Below are positions 44,559-53,494 of a stretch of 64,000 nucleotides of DNA, in pieces. This stretch comes from Cytidiella melzeri (taxonomy: Eukaryota; Basidiomycota; Agaricomycetes; Polyporales; Irpicaceae), in assembly GCA_022592445.1 (NCBI GenBank), contig JABYQR010000009.1, positions 248,001 to 312,000 of the forward strand. The letters are read 5' to 3'. Position numbers and translations under genes: made by a program. The notes below the pieces were generated by a model. The model saw only the letters and a list, made by a program, of their open reading frames with translations. It was not told the origin of the DNA and made no database searches. The stretch's first letter is position 1. Every line of letters begins with the position of its first letter.

Positions 44559-46393
44559 CCCCCCCTTGACCCGCGTCGAGTCCCAACATCTTGACCGCTC
44601 TCCCATGCATGATTCTTGATAACGCCTTTGTGAATATATCTGCAGTGTTTTCCTTTCCCGGTACCCGATGAACGTCTATGAGTTTCTTGTTGACACAATC
44701 TCTGATGAAATGGATCCTGATGTCGATGTGCTTCATGCGCGTATGACCGTGGGGATCGTGCGTACATGCCACGGTTCCATTGTTGTCGCAAAATAATGTA
44801 GTCGCATGGGGTTGGGGATAACCGAGTTCTTCGAGAAGCTGTCTGATGAATAAGACTTGGCAGGCAGCGTGCGTACAAGCCAAATACTCGGCTTCGCACG
44901 AGGACAACGCCACGACCGCCTGTTGTTTAGAACTCCATGCAATTGGCGAATTTCCCATCATCATGACGTAACCCGAAATAGATTTTCTGGTTTCAGTTGA
45001 ACCCCAGTCCGAGTCCGTGAAAGCGCGGAATAGTGGGTAGGGGTGATCCAAGTGTCCCAAGGATAATCCGATGGATCTCGTGCCTTGTAAATATCGAAGA
45101 AGATGTTTCGCCGCCATCCAATGTTTTTCTCCGTAGTTTGACATGTACTTAGCGAGTTCACGTACCGCGAATGCAATATCTGGACGACATGTGGTGGCAA
45201 GGTACATTGCTTTGCCGACTACCGCACAATAGGGAAGATCTTTGACGTGATTTCGCTCTTCTTCGGTCTTCGGACAGTCATCAGATGAAAGAGTTGTATG
45301 AGGAGGGAGTGGGGTGGTAACCGCGTTGCAGTGTTCCATATTGAAAGTGCGCAGGATCGACTGAATGTATGCGTCTTGTGATACGCGCAATGTCCGTCGG
45401 CTTCGAATCCGAGTGACCTTGCAGCCTAGTAACCATTCGACGGCTCCGTTATCTGTAATCTCGAAAAGGGAACTAATCTGTTTCGTCACCAGATCTGATT
45501 CGGTTTCCGAAGTCGATGCGAGAAGTATATCGTCTACACTCGTTGCAGACATAGACTTTTGATCGCCATGTTGACGGACATGTACGCTCCAGTCGGACTG
45601 GCATCTATGGAATCCGAGTTGCGTATATTTCTCGTTGAATTCTAGATACCAAGTCCTTCCCGCTTGCTTGAGGCCGTATAGTCCCTTTAGTAAGCGCCAA
45701 TATCCTGACCCTGCTATCTCCGGACGTCGCATGTAGATCTCTTCGGGGAGTGGTCCGTTTAAGAACGCCGTTTTGATATCTATGTGCCTGAGCTCCAGAT
45801 CTTGGAAAGCGGCGATTGCTAGTATAGTTCGAACGGAATCCCATCTGGCTACAGGAGCAAACGTGTACGTGAAATCTTGGCCAGGTATCTGAGTGAACCC
45901 TTTTGCAACCAAGCGAGCCTTGAACCGAGAGATGTGCCCATCGTGATTGCGTTTGATGTGTAATACCCACTTGCAATCGACGGCTTTTCGACCATGTGGT
46001 ATAGCGTCTATCTCTTCGTATACTCCCTTCGCCTTCAGCGCTTCAAGTTCTTCATGAATAGCCGCTAGCCACTCTGTCCAGTAGATACTGCGCTGGGCGG
46101 CTTTGATTGAAGGGGGATCGGTAGCGTCTGGATCATCAATCGGTTTCATCAAGCCAAGACTCATGGCATCGTATTGCGCGTCGGCATTCAAGATTATGGG
46201 AATGAGATCTGAGATAGACGACATGTGTACGTCCAACGAAAATTCCTCTCCACGAATGAGGACGGCCTGTATGAGTGCGTCCTGCAAGTCCGACCCCCCC
46301 TCGTCCGCAGGCGTGGGAATCATAGTACGATATTTATTTGGTAGTGATATTGTGCGACGTTCTCGTCTAGTCGACAGAGGAATGTCATCGGAT
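44524..46393 (-). CDS. copia-2 reverse transcriptase and RNase H
   Basis: Open for about 620 codons after the intron-like gap. RT has 'VDCKWVLHIKRNHDGHISRF', 'RLVAKGFTQIPGQDFTYTFA', 'DIKTAFLNGPLPEEIYMRRP', 'GLYGLKQAGRTWY' and the catalytic block ATSVDDILLAS, with Ser for the usual Tyr before VDD. RNase H has 'FTDSDWGSTETRKSISGYVM', 'SSCEAEYLACTHAA', 'CDNNGTVACTHDPHGHTRMK' and 'ADIFTKALSRIMH'. The stop lies inside the LTR (end at 44524), as is common for copia. Confidence 0.95.
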
Positions 46394-46553
46394 CTAGCAC
46401 AATAATTAAGATATATCTTAATATTGATCCAGACGACTCACGAAGTGACCATGTCGTCTCCCCGCTCAATGTGAGCGTCCGGCTGCATAGCAGTACGCCT
46501 AATGATATCATTAGGTCCATGCGCATCAATGTTACGCATCCGAAACCACTCAC
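46394..46553 (-). other. Candidate spliceosomal intron in copia-2 pol
   Basis: 160 nt with GTGAGT donor and CTAG acceptor. Removal joins integrase ('GYHIAD') to RT ('SDDIPLSTRRERR') in frame through a split Arg codon. Unspliced, the integrase frame stops after 'IADR'. The region holds the palindrome ATTAAGATATATCTTAAT. copia-1 reads through the corresponding linker ('TARRTRTLPRRYIENN') without such a gap. Confidence 0.5.
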
Positions 46554-47556
46554 CGATCGGCAATGTGGTAACCCGGCTCACGAGAAGCATGTATGTTTAT
46601 GCCAGGTACAGGCACAGGAATGGGATCGTCGAAATAGCGGTCATCAATCTCAGTTATGAGATCGTCCCACATGCTGGATCTGGTAGGAGTATATGATGGT
46701 GAATTCATTGGCACATCGTCGTGGAACGTGACATCTCGCCGCACGCGAACCGAGTGAGATTGTGGAAACCAGATCAGGTATCCGTTGGCGTCGGCAGCAT
46801 ATCCTAAGAATCTCCCACTCTCACCACGAGGTTGGAATTTAGTGAGGTGATCGGAGTTGATGCGTGCTGTAACGTGACATCCGAAGACATGTAGGTAAGA
46901 AAGGTCTGGACGTCGTTTGAATACATGGAAGAATGGTGTGGTGTCGGGTTGTAGCGCCGCATGAGGCACTCTACACTTGAGGTGTACCGCGCATAGTACA
47001 GCAAATGGCCAGAACCAATCAGCAAGATTTGCATCAATTAGCATAGCGCGAGCCATAGAGGCAATCGTAAGATTGGCACGCTCAGCCACGCCGTTTTGTG
47101 GCGATGCGTCAGGGACGATTTTTTCGTATATGATACCTGTTTGTTCACAGTGTAGGCGGAAGGCGCCTTCGACGTATTCGGGTGCATTGTCGACACAGAG
47201 AATAGAAATCTTGAGTTCAAGGAGTCGTTCGAACGCCATTTGAAATTGTTTGAAACGTGCGAGAGCTTCAGATTTGTGCCTGAGTAGTGCAGCGTAGATC
47301 CAACGAGAAAAACAGTCGATGAATAAAATGAAAAACTTGAAATTTCCGTAACAGTTTGGCAAGGGACCGCAAATATCCGTGTGTATGCGGTAGAGAAGGC
47401 GATCAGCGCGTAACTCGGACTTGGAAGGAAATGGGATTCGTTTGATATTTGCGCGTGCACAGATCTGGCATGTTCTATGGGCAGATGAATCGGCTGGTAT
47501 CCCAACTACGGCGCGATGGAGCCCTTTAACGCCTATATGGCCTAGTAGGCGGTGTA
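46554..47556 (-). CDS. copia-2 integrase (-1 frame relative to Gag-protease)
   Basis: Begins in the overlap at 'FLHRLLGHIGVKGLHR' and has the second zinc pair CQICARANIK. The DDE core reads 'RIHTDICGPLPNCYGNFKFF', 'CVDNAPEYVEGAFRLHCEQ' and 'PDASPQNGVAERANLT' (catalytic D, D, E). It then has the C-terminal 'VFGCHVTARI' and 'GRFLGYAADANGYLIWFP'. It ends at 'YHIAD' + CG, where a consensus donor GTGAGTGG follows. Length is normal for copia integrases. Expression needs a frame change from the upstream ORF. Confidence 0.9.
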
Positions 47557-49233
47557 AAAATCCCGCCCGGTCGCGCCACTCCCTGAGGCCGAGGCAATAG
47601 GATCGTCGTCTATGGTGGAGATACGATCGGCAAGGGATTTTGATGCGTTGTTGTTGCGGTTATCGGATTTGATGGGTGTCATATGTAGGAGATAGAGATT
47701 GTTGTCGAGTAACTCTCCATTCACCATGTCGCGTCCATTAAGGGATAGACGAATAATCCCATTTTCTGAATGGCACGCAATACCGCGCCTCTCAAGGCAA
47801 CCCTGCGAGACAAGGTTCAATCGCGCGGTCGGTACGTGTAGAACATTCGAGAGTTTGATATCGTTCGTAACTCCATCACAATTGGCCCTGAAGAGAATGT
47901 CTCCAACACCGACGGCAGCGGTAGAATGTGTAGATCCGAAGCCCTTGACTTGTATAGGCGTGATTGGCGTGTAATTTGAGAAAACTGCCCTATCAGCGAA
48001 AATATGACGATTAGCGCCGGAGTCGTGGTAGCATTCCGTGTTCGCGGCGTTGCTTTCGAAAACGGCTTTGTTACAAGTTATCTGCTCAATTGGGTCGGCA
48101 AAGGTATTCAATGAAAAGAACTGGCCCTGCGTTAGAGCGGCAGTAATGTCGTCCGTCTGGATCCTTCCCAGGTCACCGCTACCGGAGTCTGTATTGAGTT
48201 CGACGATATTCGCATTAGGAAGAGCCTGTGAATTCAAAAGTCGTGGACCGGTAGGTTGGCTTGCGCCGCGTTGATTCGGCGGTAGATGAATATCTCTGGG
48301 TCCCTTCCACCACGTCTCGTACTGACCACATTTCCCTCCCCCATAGGCAAAACAGTCGTTGATGAGGTGTCCAATTGGACGGGCACAGTACTTGTTTACA
48401 CACCGTAGAGATTTCTTGTCTACAATGTGTCGGCGTTTCGAGGGTGGAGCCGAAGCAACGGTCGCAATAGGCGCAGCTCTTTTCTTCTGAATGAGATTTA
48501 CTCCGCTGATTTGAGCCAGATATTCGGGTTCCTGAAGACCTTGTGCCCAGTCTTCTTCCTTGATGAGCTGAATCACCGTTGATGAACTCAATGGCTTCCC
48601 TTCCTTATCCGCCGTTACTAATTTCTCCCTCAAAGTGCGAGTGAACGCCCTCCATGATTCGTCAAGCGGTAATAGATTCGCGAGAGTCTTCGCAAAGAAC
48701 GCATCCGGCATGCAGTCCTTATCTTGATTGGTAAGGTCGACGTACATATTTCTGATCTTCTCCGTCCACTTGGTGACGATCACGGTGTTCGTACACTTAT
48801 ATCCCATAATTGCTTGATGGAGCGCAGTGGCACGAAGGGTGTTTACCGGCATGTATTCATCATGTAACGCTTCCCAGGCGGCTTTCGCTGTCTTGCAGTT
48901 TGCGATGAGAGGGACTTTGTGCGTAGGGATCGCACGGACAAGTAGCGATAGTGCATACTTGTTGTTCTTCCACCACTTCTTAGCTTCTTTCTCCGCTTTC
49001 TCTACTTCCGTCTCGTTCCCCGCAAGTAGCCTGGTCGCAACCCTGAGTTTCGGAACAGATGGTGGCGCAGATTCGCTTGACTCGTTGTCGATGTATCTCC
49101 ATAAGTCAAGATCTTCGAAAATGATCTCCGACTGCATAGCCCACTGTACATAGTCGTTTGTATCACCGTCATCGTGGAGTTTCTCGAGTCTTGATTTATG
49201 GTCTTTCGAAGTCGATTTTTCCGAATCAGACAT
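47542..49233 (-). CDS. copia-2 Gag-protease
   Basis: 563 codons. Gag domain at about residues 10-240 ('YVQWAMQSEIIFEDLDLWRY', 'KAAWEALHDEYMPVNTLRAT'). A Cys/His zinc-knuckle variant (C-x4-C-x5-H-x4-C) with GGGKCGQYETWW follows near residue 290. The aspartic protease active site is YHDSGANRHIF near 405, followed by 'LSNVLHVPTARLNLVSQGCL', the pre-integrase segment. The frame ends DFYTAY-stop, and the integrase continues one base back. Intact and probably translated from the full-length RNA. Confidence 0.95.
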   Translation of the reverse strand: MSDSEKSTSKDHKSRLEKLHDDGDTNDYVQWAMQSEIIFEDLDLWRYIDNESSESAPPSVPKLRVATRLLAGNETEVEKAEKEAKKWWKNNKYALSLLVRAIPTHKVPLIANCKTAKAAWEALHDEYMPVNTLRATALHQAIMGYKCTNTVIVTKWTEKIRNMYVDLTNQDKDCMPDAFFAKTLANLLPLDESWRAFTRTLREKLVTADKEGKPLSSSTVIQLIKEEDWAQGLQEPEYLAQISGVNLIQKKRAAPIATVASAPPSKRRHIVDKKSLRCVNKYCARPIGHLINDCFAYGGGKCGQYETWWKGPRDIHLPPNQRGASQPTGPRLLNSQALPNANIVELNTDSGSGDLGRIQTDDITAALTQGQFFSLNTFADPIEQITCNKAVFESNAANTECYHDSGANRHIFADRAVFSNYTPITPIQVKGFGSTHSTAAVGVGDILFRANCDGVTNDIKLSNVLHVPTARLNLVSQGCLERRGIACHSENGIIRLSLNGRDMVNGELLDNNLYLLHMTPIKSDNRNNNASKSLADRISTIDDDPIASASGSGATGRDFYTAY

Positions 49234-49300
49234 TGTGATGGATAGGGGTGTGTGCGACAGTTAGATAATGTATTGCAACTCGTAGGGATTTACAGAGCAA

Positions 49301-49314
49301 CGGGGCTCATAACC
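49301..49314 (-). promoter_or_regulatory. copia-2 primer-binding site (initiator-Met half-tRNA type)
   Basis: GGTTATGAGCCCCG on the minus strand, adjoining the 5' LTR; identical to the copia-1 site and complementary to the initiator tRNA-Met anticodon arm. Confidence 0.75.
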
Positions 49315-49551
49315 TGTTAACGAGATACTGGTACAGTGTGGTCAACGATAAAATAGAAACAGCGATACAGTTACAACATAACGTACCTGGTACAGTGTGG
49401 TCAACGATAGAGCACACTGTACCAGATTGTAGGTCACATAAGCCTCTGCGGGCGTCCACTCATCCGGCAACTCGGTCTATCATTCCTTCCCGTCCATAAA
49501 CGCCCCGCCCTCCTTCCTAATCCGTCATGTCAAGCGGGTCAGCGTCTGACA
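49315..49551 (-). repeat. copia-2 5' LTR
   Basis: TGTCAGACGC...TTAACA on the minus strand. It contains two copies of a CTGGTACAGTGTGGTCAACG motif (as read on plus), also duplicated in diverged form in the copia-1 LTR. Confidence 0.95.
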
Positions 49552-49678
49552 AAAATATTCCCAGAACAATTGCAGATAAATCTGTGACAGACTGTGACTG
49601 CTCACATTACCTTCCTCTTTGGGGTGATAAACACTGGTGCTGCGAGCTGCGCTGCTGCACCAACTTTGAACAACCCTA

Positions 49679-50255
49679 TTGATGGCACAGTGGGCACATA
49701 GCTCAATATCACCATGTGTAGTGATAAGTCACCAATATAACCATGTGCAGTGATAAAAGTTGGACTGAAACACACCACCTGTATTAATAAATCACCACTG
49801 TTGAGAGACAGATAACAGCCACTGAACTGATGTGAATATCAGACAAGAGATTCTGAAGGCAACAGCAGTAAGAAAACCCCTTTCTGCCATGTGTACAATG
49901 ATTGTTGCATCAGCACTGCACATCAATGCAAGATATATATATGAGTCCCCTTGCCGCTATCTTCCTACCTCAGCACTCAGATTTACTCAAAATCCAACAC
50001 TCCAGGCCTCTACATTGCTTCAGCGCTGGTCGGTGAGTACATGGTTGTTTGCGCCGCACTTGTCTTGGGCCGCTTAGTACTTGGACTTGTTCTTACAGCT
50101 AGTAGTTGTCTTGCATTCAAACCCTCTTGAAGTATCATCCCTTCAACACCAGGCTATACTGCTTGGTCAGTACATTGGTGTCCATGGTGCACTTGCCTTG
50201 GGTTGCTGTACTGAATTTGTTCTTACAGTGCCCTGTGACATCCTATACTACCATC
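49679..50255 (+). other. Spacer and 5' UTR of secreted gene B
   Basis: The left part is noncoding, with a short repeated 'ACCATGTG(T/C)AGTGATAA' motif at 49710-49760. From about 49940 it resembles the 5' flank of secreted gene A, with a UTR intron (GTGAGTACATGG near 50032 to TTCTTACAG near 50098) and possibly a second one ending TTCTTACAG near 50228. Confidence 0.55.
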
Positions 50256-50714
50256 ATGCAGTTATCGACGTCTCTTGTTCTGTTCGCTGTCATCGTTGCC
50301 GGCACATTTCAAACGGCAACTGTATTTGCCATCCCGTACAACAGTCCCGGGCCAAGTGCCCTCTATCCATCTCTCTCCGGCAACCCCAACACCTTGGAAA
50401 TACGAGCTGGCACGAGCGGCACTGTGAATAATTATGTCAATGGGAAGGTCACACCGCAGGATCTCCAGCTTCTCAAGTTGAAAAATTTGGACAGCCCCAC
50501 GAAGCCCGGGTTCAAAGAATGGGCGGCATACGTAGCCCAGGTGGAAAAGACCAACGGACGGGTTGACCCAGACGCACTGCCCACTTTCATGGCCATACAG
50601 AGATACCTTCACACTTTTGATCTAAAAGGACATTACAAAAAGACCCCCTTCCAGCCTGGCACCGTGCCTGATGGCGATGTCACGAGATACCTTGACGATC
50701 CCTCGCTCTCCTAG
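50256..50714 (+). CDS. Small secreted protein B (152 aa)
   Basis: Starts at ATG 50256, which opens a clear signal peptide (MQLSTSLVLFAVIVAGTFQ, then TATVFA before AIP). The mature part is ~125 residues without Cys, with 'KVTPQDLQLLKLKNL', 'EWAAYVAQVEKTNGRVDPDA' and 'TFMAIQRYLHTFDLKGHYKK'. It is a paralogue of protein A at 30941-31338: same signal peptide pattern, same neighbour (threonine synthase 3' end), but the mature parts are strongly diverged. No known domain. A secreted or effector-like role is only suggested by size, signal and divergence. Confidence 0.75.
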   Translation: MQLSTSLVLFAVIVAGTFQTATVFAIPYNSPGPSALYPSLSGNPNTLEIRAGTSGTVNNYVNGKVTPQDLQLLKLKNLDSPTKPGFKEWAAYVAQVEKTNGRVDPDALPTFMAIQRYLHTFDLKGHYKKTPFQPGTVPDGDVTRYLDDPSLS

Positions 50715-51179
50715 TAGCCGGTTGCGGTTGGCAAGGGCAAGGGCATGGACGAGTTTGAAGCACGGAAGGAGTTCTGCATGGGAAAGGCAGTCGTCCCAAA
50801 CAATGGCATGGCTGTTGGGAGAGCCAGCCGCGTGGACAAGTACGTAGAAGGTGCACGGATTTCAGAGGGGCAGTCAGTGGAAGTCGTCGAGGGAGGGGAG
50901 AAGGAAGGCGCGCATGTACTAGTAGCAAGCACGTGCCAGCCGTCCTATGCCTGCATCAGTTGTCACTTGTTACGGCAATTCATGAGTGTTCCAAATGAGA
51001 AATCAAAGCAGTAGAAGGCAGATATGCCTACGTTTCGGTGCAGTTTTTAGATGTGAAGAATGAGAATACAGCGACGTATTACATGGGCTCAATACAAGGA
51101 TGCTTTTGCGCATAACCCACAATCGCGACAGTGACTAACGCACAATTGTTTGACTTTCGCAAAGGACCATTCTAACGAT
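50715..51179. other. 3' region between secreted gene B and THR4
   Basis: A plus frame of 89 codons at 50745-51014 (Lys/Glu/Val-rich) starts shortly after the gene B stop, but it lacks support from the duplicated copy near 31.4 kb. The rest is spacer; about 51090-51179 loosely matches 31710-31803. Confidence 0.45.
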
Positions 51180-53094
51180 CTACACACTTGCCGCCACAGC
51201 GGATGCCACTGCACTACTCGCATATCGCTCAATGACCTCCTGCACCAGTTCCACCCGAGGTGCCTCGACATCAATCACTCGACGCTCCTTCTCAAGCAGG
51301 CCCTTGAACTCCACAGGCAATACATCCTGCTCAAAGTTGAAGCCCGACTCGCCTTCCAGCGCACGCGTGACCGCCTCGGAAAATTTTGCCGGGTGTGCAG
51401 TCGACAGAACAATCTGCATCGTCGAGGCATCACTGCAAGAATAACAAACAGCGGATATCAGCACAGAGCCATATCATGAAAAATAACGACGTTACTTTTG
51501 TGTAGAGATCACTCTGGCGGCGTGAAGTCCGACCGCAGTATGCGGATCCACAACGTAGCTCGGATCTCGCAGGAAATACATTCGGATGATATCTAGGGTC
51601 TGATTCAGGAACTATGAGCGTGCAGGTTCGTCCGAATGGAGTGCGCAAACCACCGACCTGTTCATCAGAGGCGCGCTCAGCAACAAAGTCCCTTCGCGCA
51701 ATCTCCAAAACCTTCGTAGGAACCTCCACCCTCCCGTCCTGCTTCATCTTTTGCATCCACGAATTCACCGTCTCGCACGCCCCCCTCCGCGTCTCCGCGT
51801 CCACCTCCGTAAGTCCGTCAAACGCGAGGTACCACAACAGCCGCTCGAAATTGCTCGAGACGAGGATGTCCATAGCAGGACTGAGCGTCTCCTTGACTCC
51901 GCCCACTTGAGCACCATCGGACCCACCCAACGCCGGAGCTGCAGCGCCCTCTGGGGCGGCGGCTGCGGCGGAGGTATCGACTTTTTCGTAGGTGCCGCTC
52001 TGCCAGAACCGTGTGAGGATGTCGTTTGAGTTCGTGGCGATGACGAGCTGACCGACGGGCAGGCCCATCCGCTTGGCGTAATAACCTGCAAGGATGTCAC
52101 CAAAGTTGCCGGTAGGCACGACGTACTGGATTTTGATGCTTGCGAGCTCGGACGGTTGCAATATCGAAGACAGCTGTCGCCCAAGCTGGAAGTAGGACTG
52201 GAAGTAGTAGACGGTCTGAGCCAAAATACGAGCCCAGTTGATGGAGTTTATGGCGCCTAGATGGTGTGTGCGGTTGAACTGCTTGTCTGCAAAGAGCGCT
52301 TTGACAATGTCCTGATAATGGTGATTAACGAAGCGCATAAGGAGTGATATGGATAATGCTACCTGGCAGTCATCAAAAGTCCCCTGTACCGCTACGTTGT
52401 GTACGTTGGAGTCTGTCACGGTCGTCATCTGTGCTTCCTGAATGGGTGACACCCGACCTTTGGGATGTAGGATGAAAATAGAGATGTCCAACTTGTTCCT
52501 CAGTCCATATATCGCTGCACTACGTGCGGAGATGAGTGGAAGAAACGTTGCACGTCGAGCAAAACTCACCTTCCGGTATCTCCGCTGGTAGCCCCAACCA
52601 CCGTCAAGCTCTCTCTCTTCTCACCAGCACCTTTCCTTGAGTTCCGTCGGGTGAGGAAGAATTCGAATAAATTGCCAAGTAGCTGCAACGCCACGTCCTT
52701 GAACGCAAACGTTGGTCCATGAAAAAGCTCTAGCACAAACGTCTTGTCGCTCAGCCGTCTCAGAGGCGTGATCTCAGGATGCCGGAAGGTGCTGTACGAC
52801 TTCTCGACCAACGCACGCAGCTCGCCAGGGGAGATCTCATCCGCGGATATGTACAAGGACAGGACCTCGACCGAGAGATCTACGAAAGAGTAGTTCGCCC
52901 ATTCGGTTTGCCAGTTCTCTGGAAGTCGAGGAATTATCTCAGGGATGTACAGGCCGCCGTCGGGTGCGAGTCCGGTCAGCACTGTCTGTGCGTGTGTGAG
53001 TCAACAAGGAGTCGGCTTATGGTCCATCGGGGGTATGACTAACCTCTTCGAAAGACAAAAGGTCATCACCTCCTCTGGTTGAGAAATACTTCAT
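51180..53094 (-). CDS. THR4: Threonine synthase
   Basis: Six exons: 53094-53044, 52985-52570, 52519-52363, 52311-51658, 51599-51496, 51432-51180; 544 residues, phase kept throughout (yeast Thr4 is 514). It converts O-phosphohomoserine to threonine with PLP, the last step of threonine synthesis in the cytosol. The N-terminus MKYFSTRGG is typical. The PLP lysine lies in HGPTFAFKDVALQ (about K113). The glycine-rich phosphate loop appears in 'ATSGDTGSAAIYGLR' across the second splice, and 'VPTGNFGDILAGYYAKRMGL' binds the cofactor. An Ala-rich insert (about residues 330-350) is longer than in yeast. Fragments of the 3' end occur at 31804-31930 and 17560-17830. Confidence 0.97.
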
Positions 53095-53494
53095 AGTGGT
53101 GGTATGGTGTTAAGCCGTGTTTGCGGATGGCTCCAATATGAAGCTGCAGCCATCGAAGTCGTCTTGCAATTGGCAGAGATCTGCTATGGATAGATCTGCA
53201 GTGAAGTACCACGATTGATTTAGCCGCAAGTACTAGTAGCGCTGGCGATGTCTGAGAGCGTACATACATGCATTTGACAGGTAGGATAACGACAGTTAGG
53301 GTATATAACTAGGATTATATTACAGAAACACACGTTCTTATACAGTATATACACAGATTGCGGGTGCCAGGGGAATATTGCGACAATGAAAACCTGGATG
53401 ACAGGAATACGACGAAAGCTATACAATGACAAAAAGAAAGGATGGCTACGGACGATGAGGAATGATGATAAGATAATGCTAAACCAAGAACCTT
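53095..53494. other. THR4 promoter / F-box gene 3' UTR
   Basis: Noncoding 400 bp between two minus-strand genes. No TATA box with good spacing and no Gcn4 site (TGACTC) was noticed. AT-rich near 53300-53480. Confidence 0.5.

Larger units (their letters stand above)
44322..49551 (-). mobile_element. copia-2: recent Ty1/copia element with identical LTRs
   Basis: 5,230 bp, LTRs 44322-44558 and 49315-49551 (237 bp each, no difference seen), target duplication AAAAT (44317-44321 and 49552-49556). On the minus strand: PBS, gag-protease ORF, integrase in the -1 frame, RT-RNase H after a 160-bp intron-like gap, polypurine tract, LTR. No nonsense damage elsewhere. Identical LTRs mean a very young insertion that may still be mobile, provided the two frame changes are decoded. 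Confidence 0.95.
44094..49678. mobile_element. Small inverted-repeat (MITE-like, possibly hAT) element split by copia-2
   Basis: Left end TAGGGTCATTCAAAGTTGG and right end CCAACTTTGAACAACCCTA are inverted to each other; subterminal 'GCAGCTCGCAG' is also mirrored. Without copia-2 the element is about 350 bp with no ORF. The termini resemble hAT ends. No 8-bp target duplication was found, so the ends or the class may be wrong. Confidence 0.5.

Noticed and set aside
50745..51014. 89-codon plus frame after secreted gene B
   Set aside because: Not conserved in the duplicated block near 31.4 kb and without signal peptide or domain.
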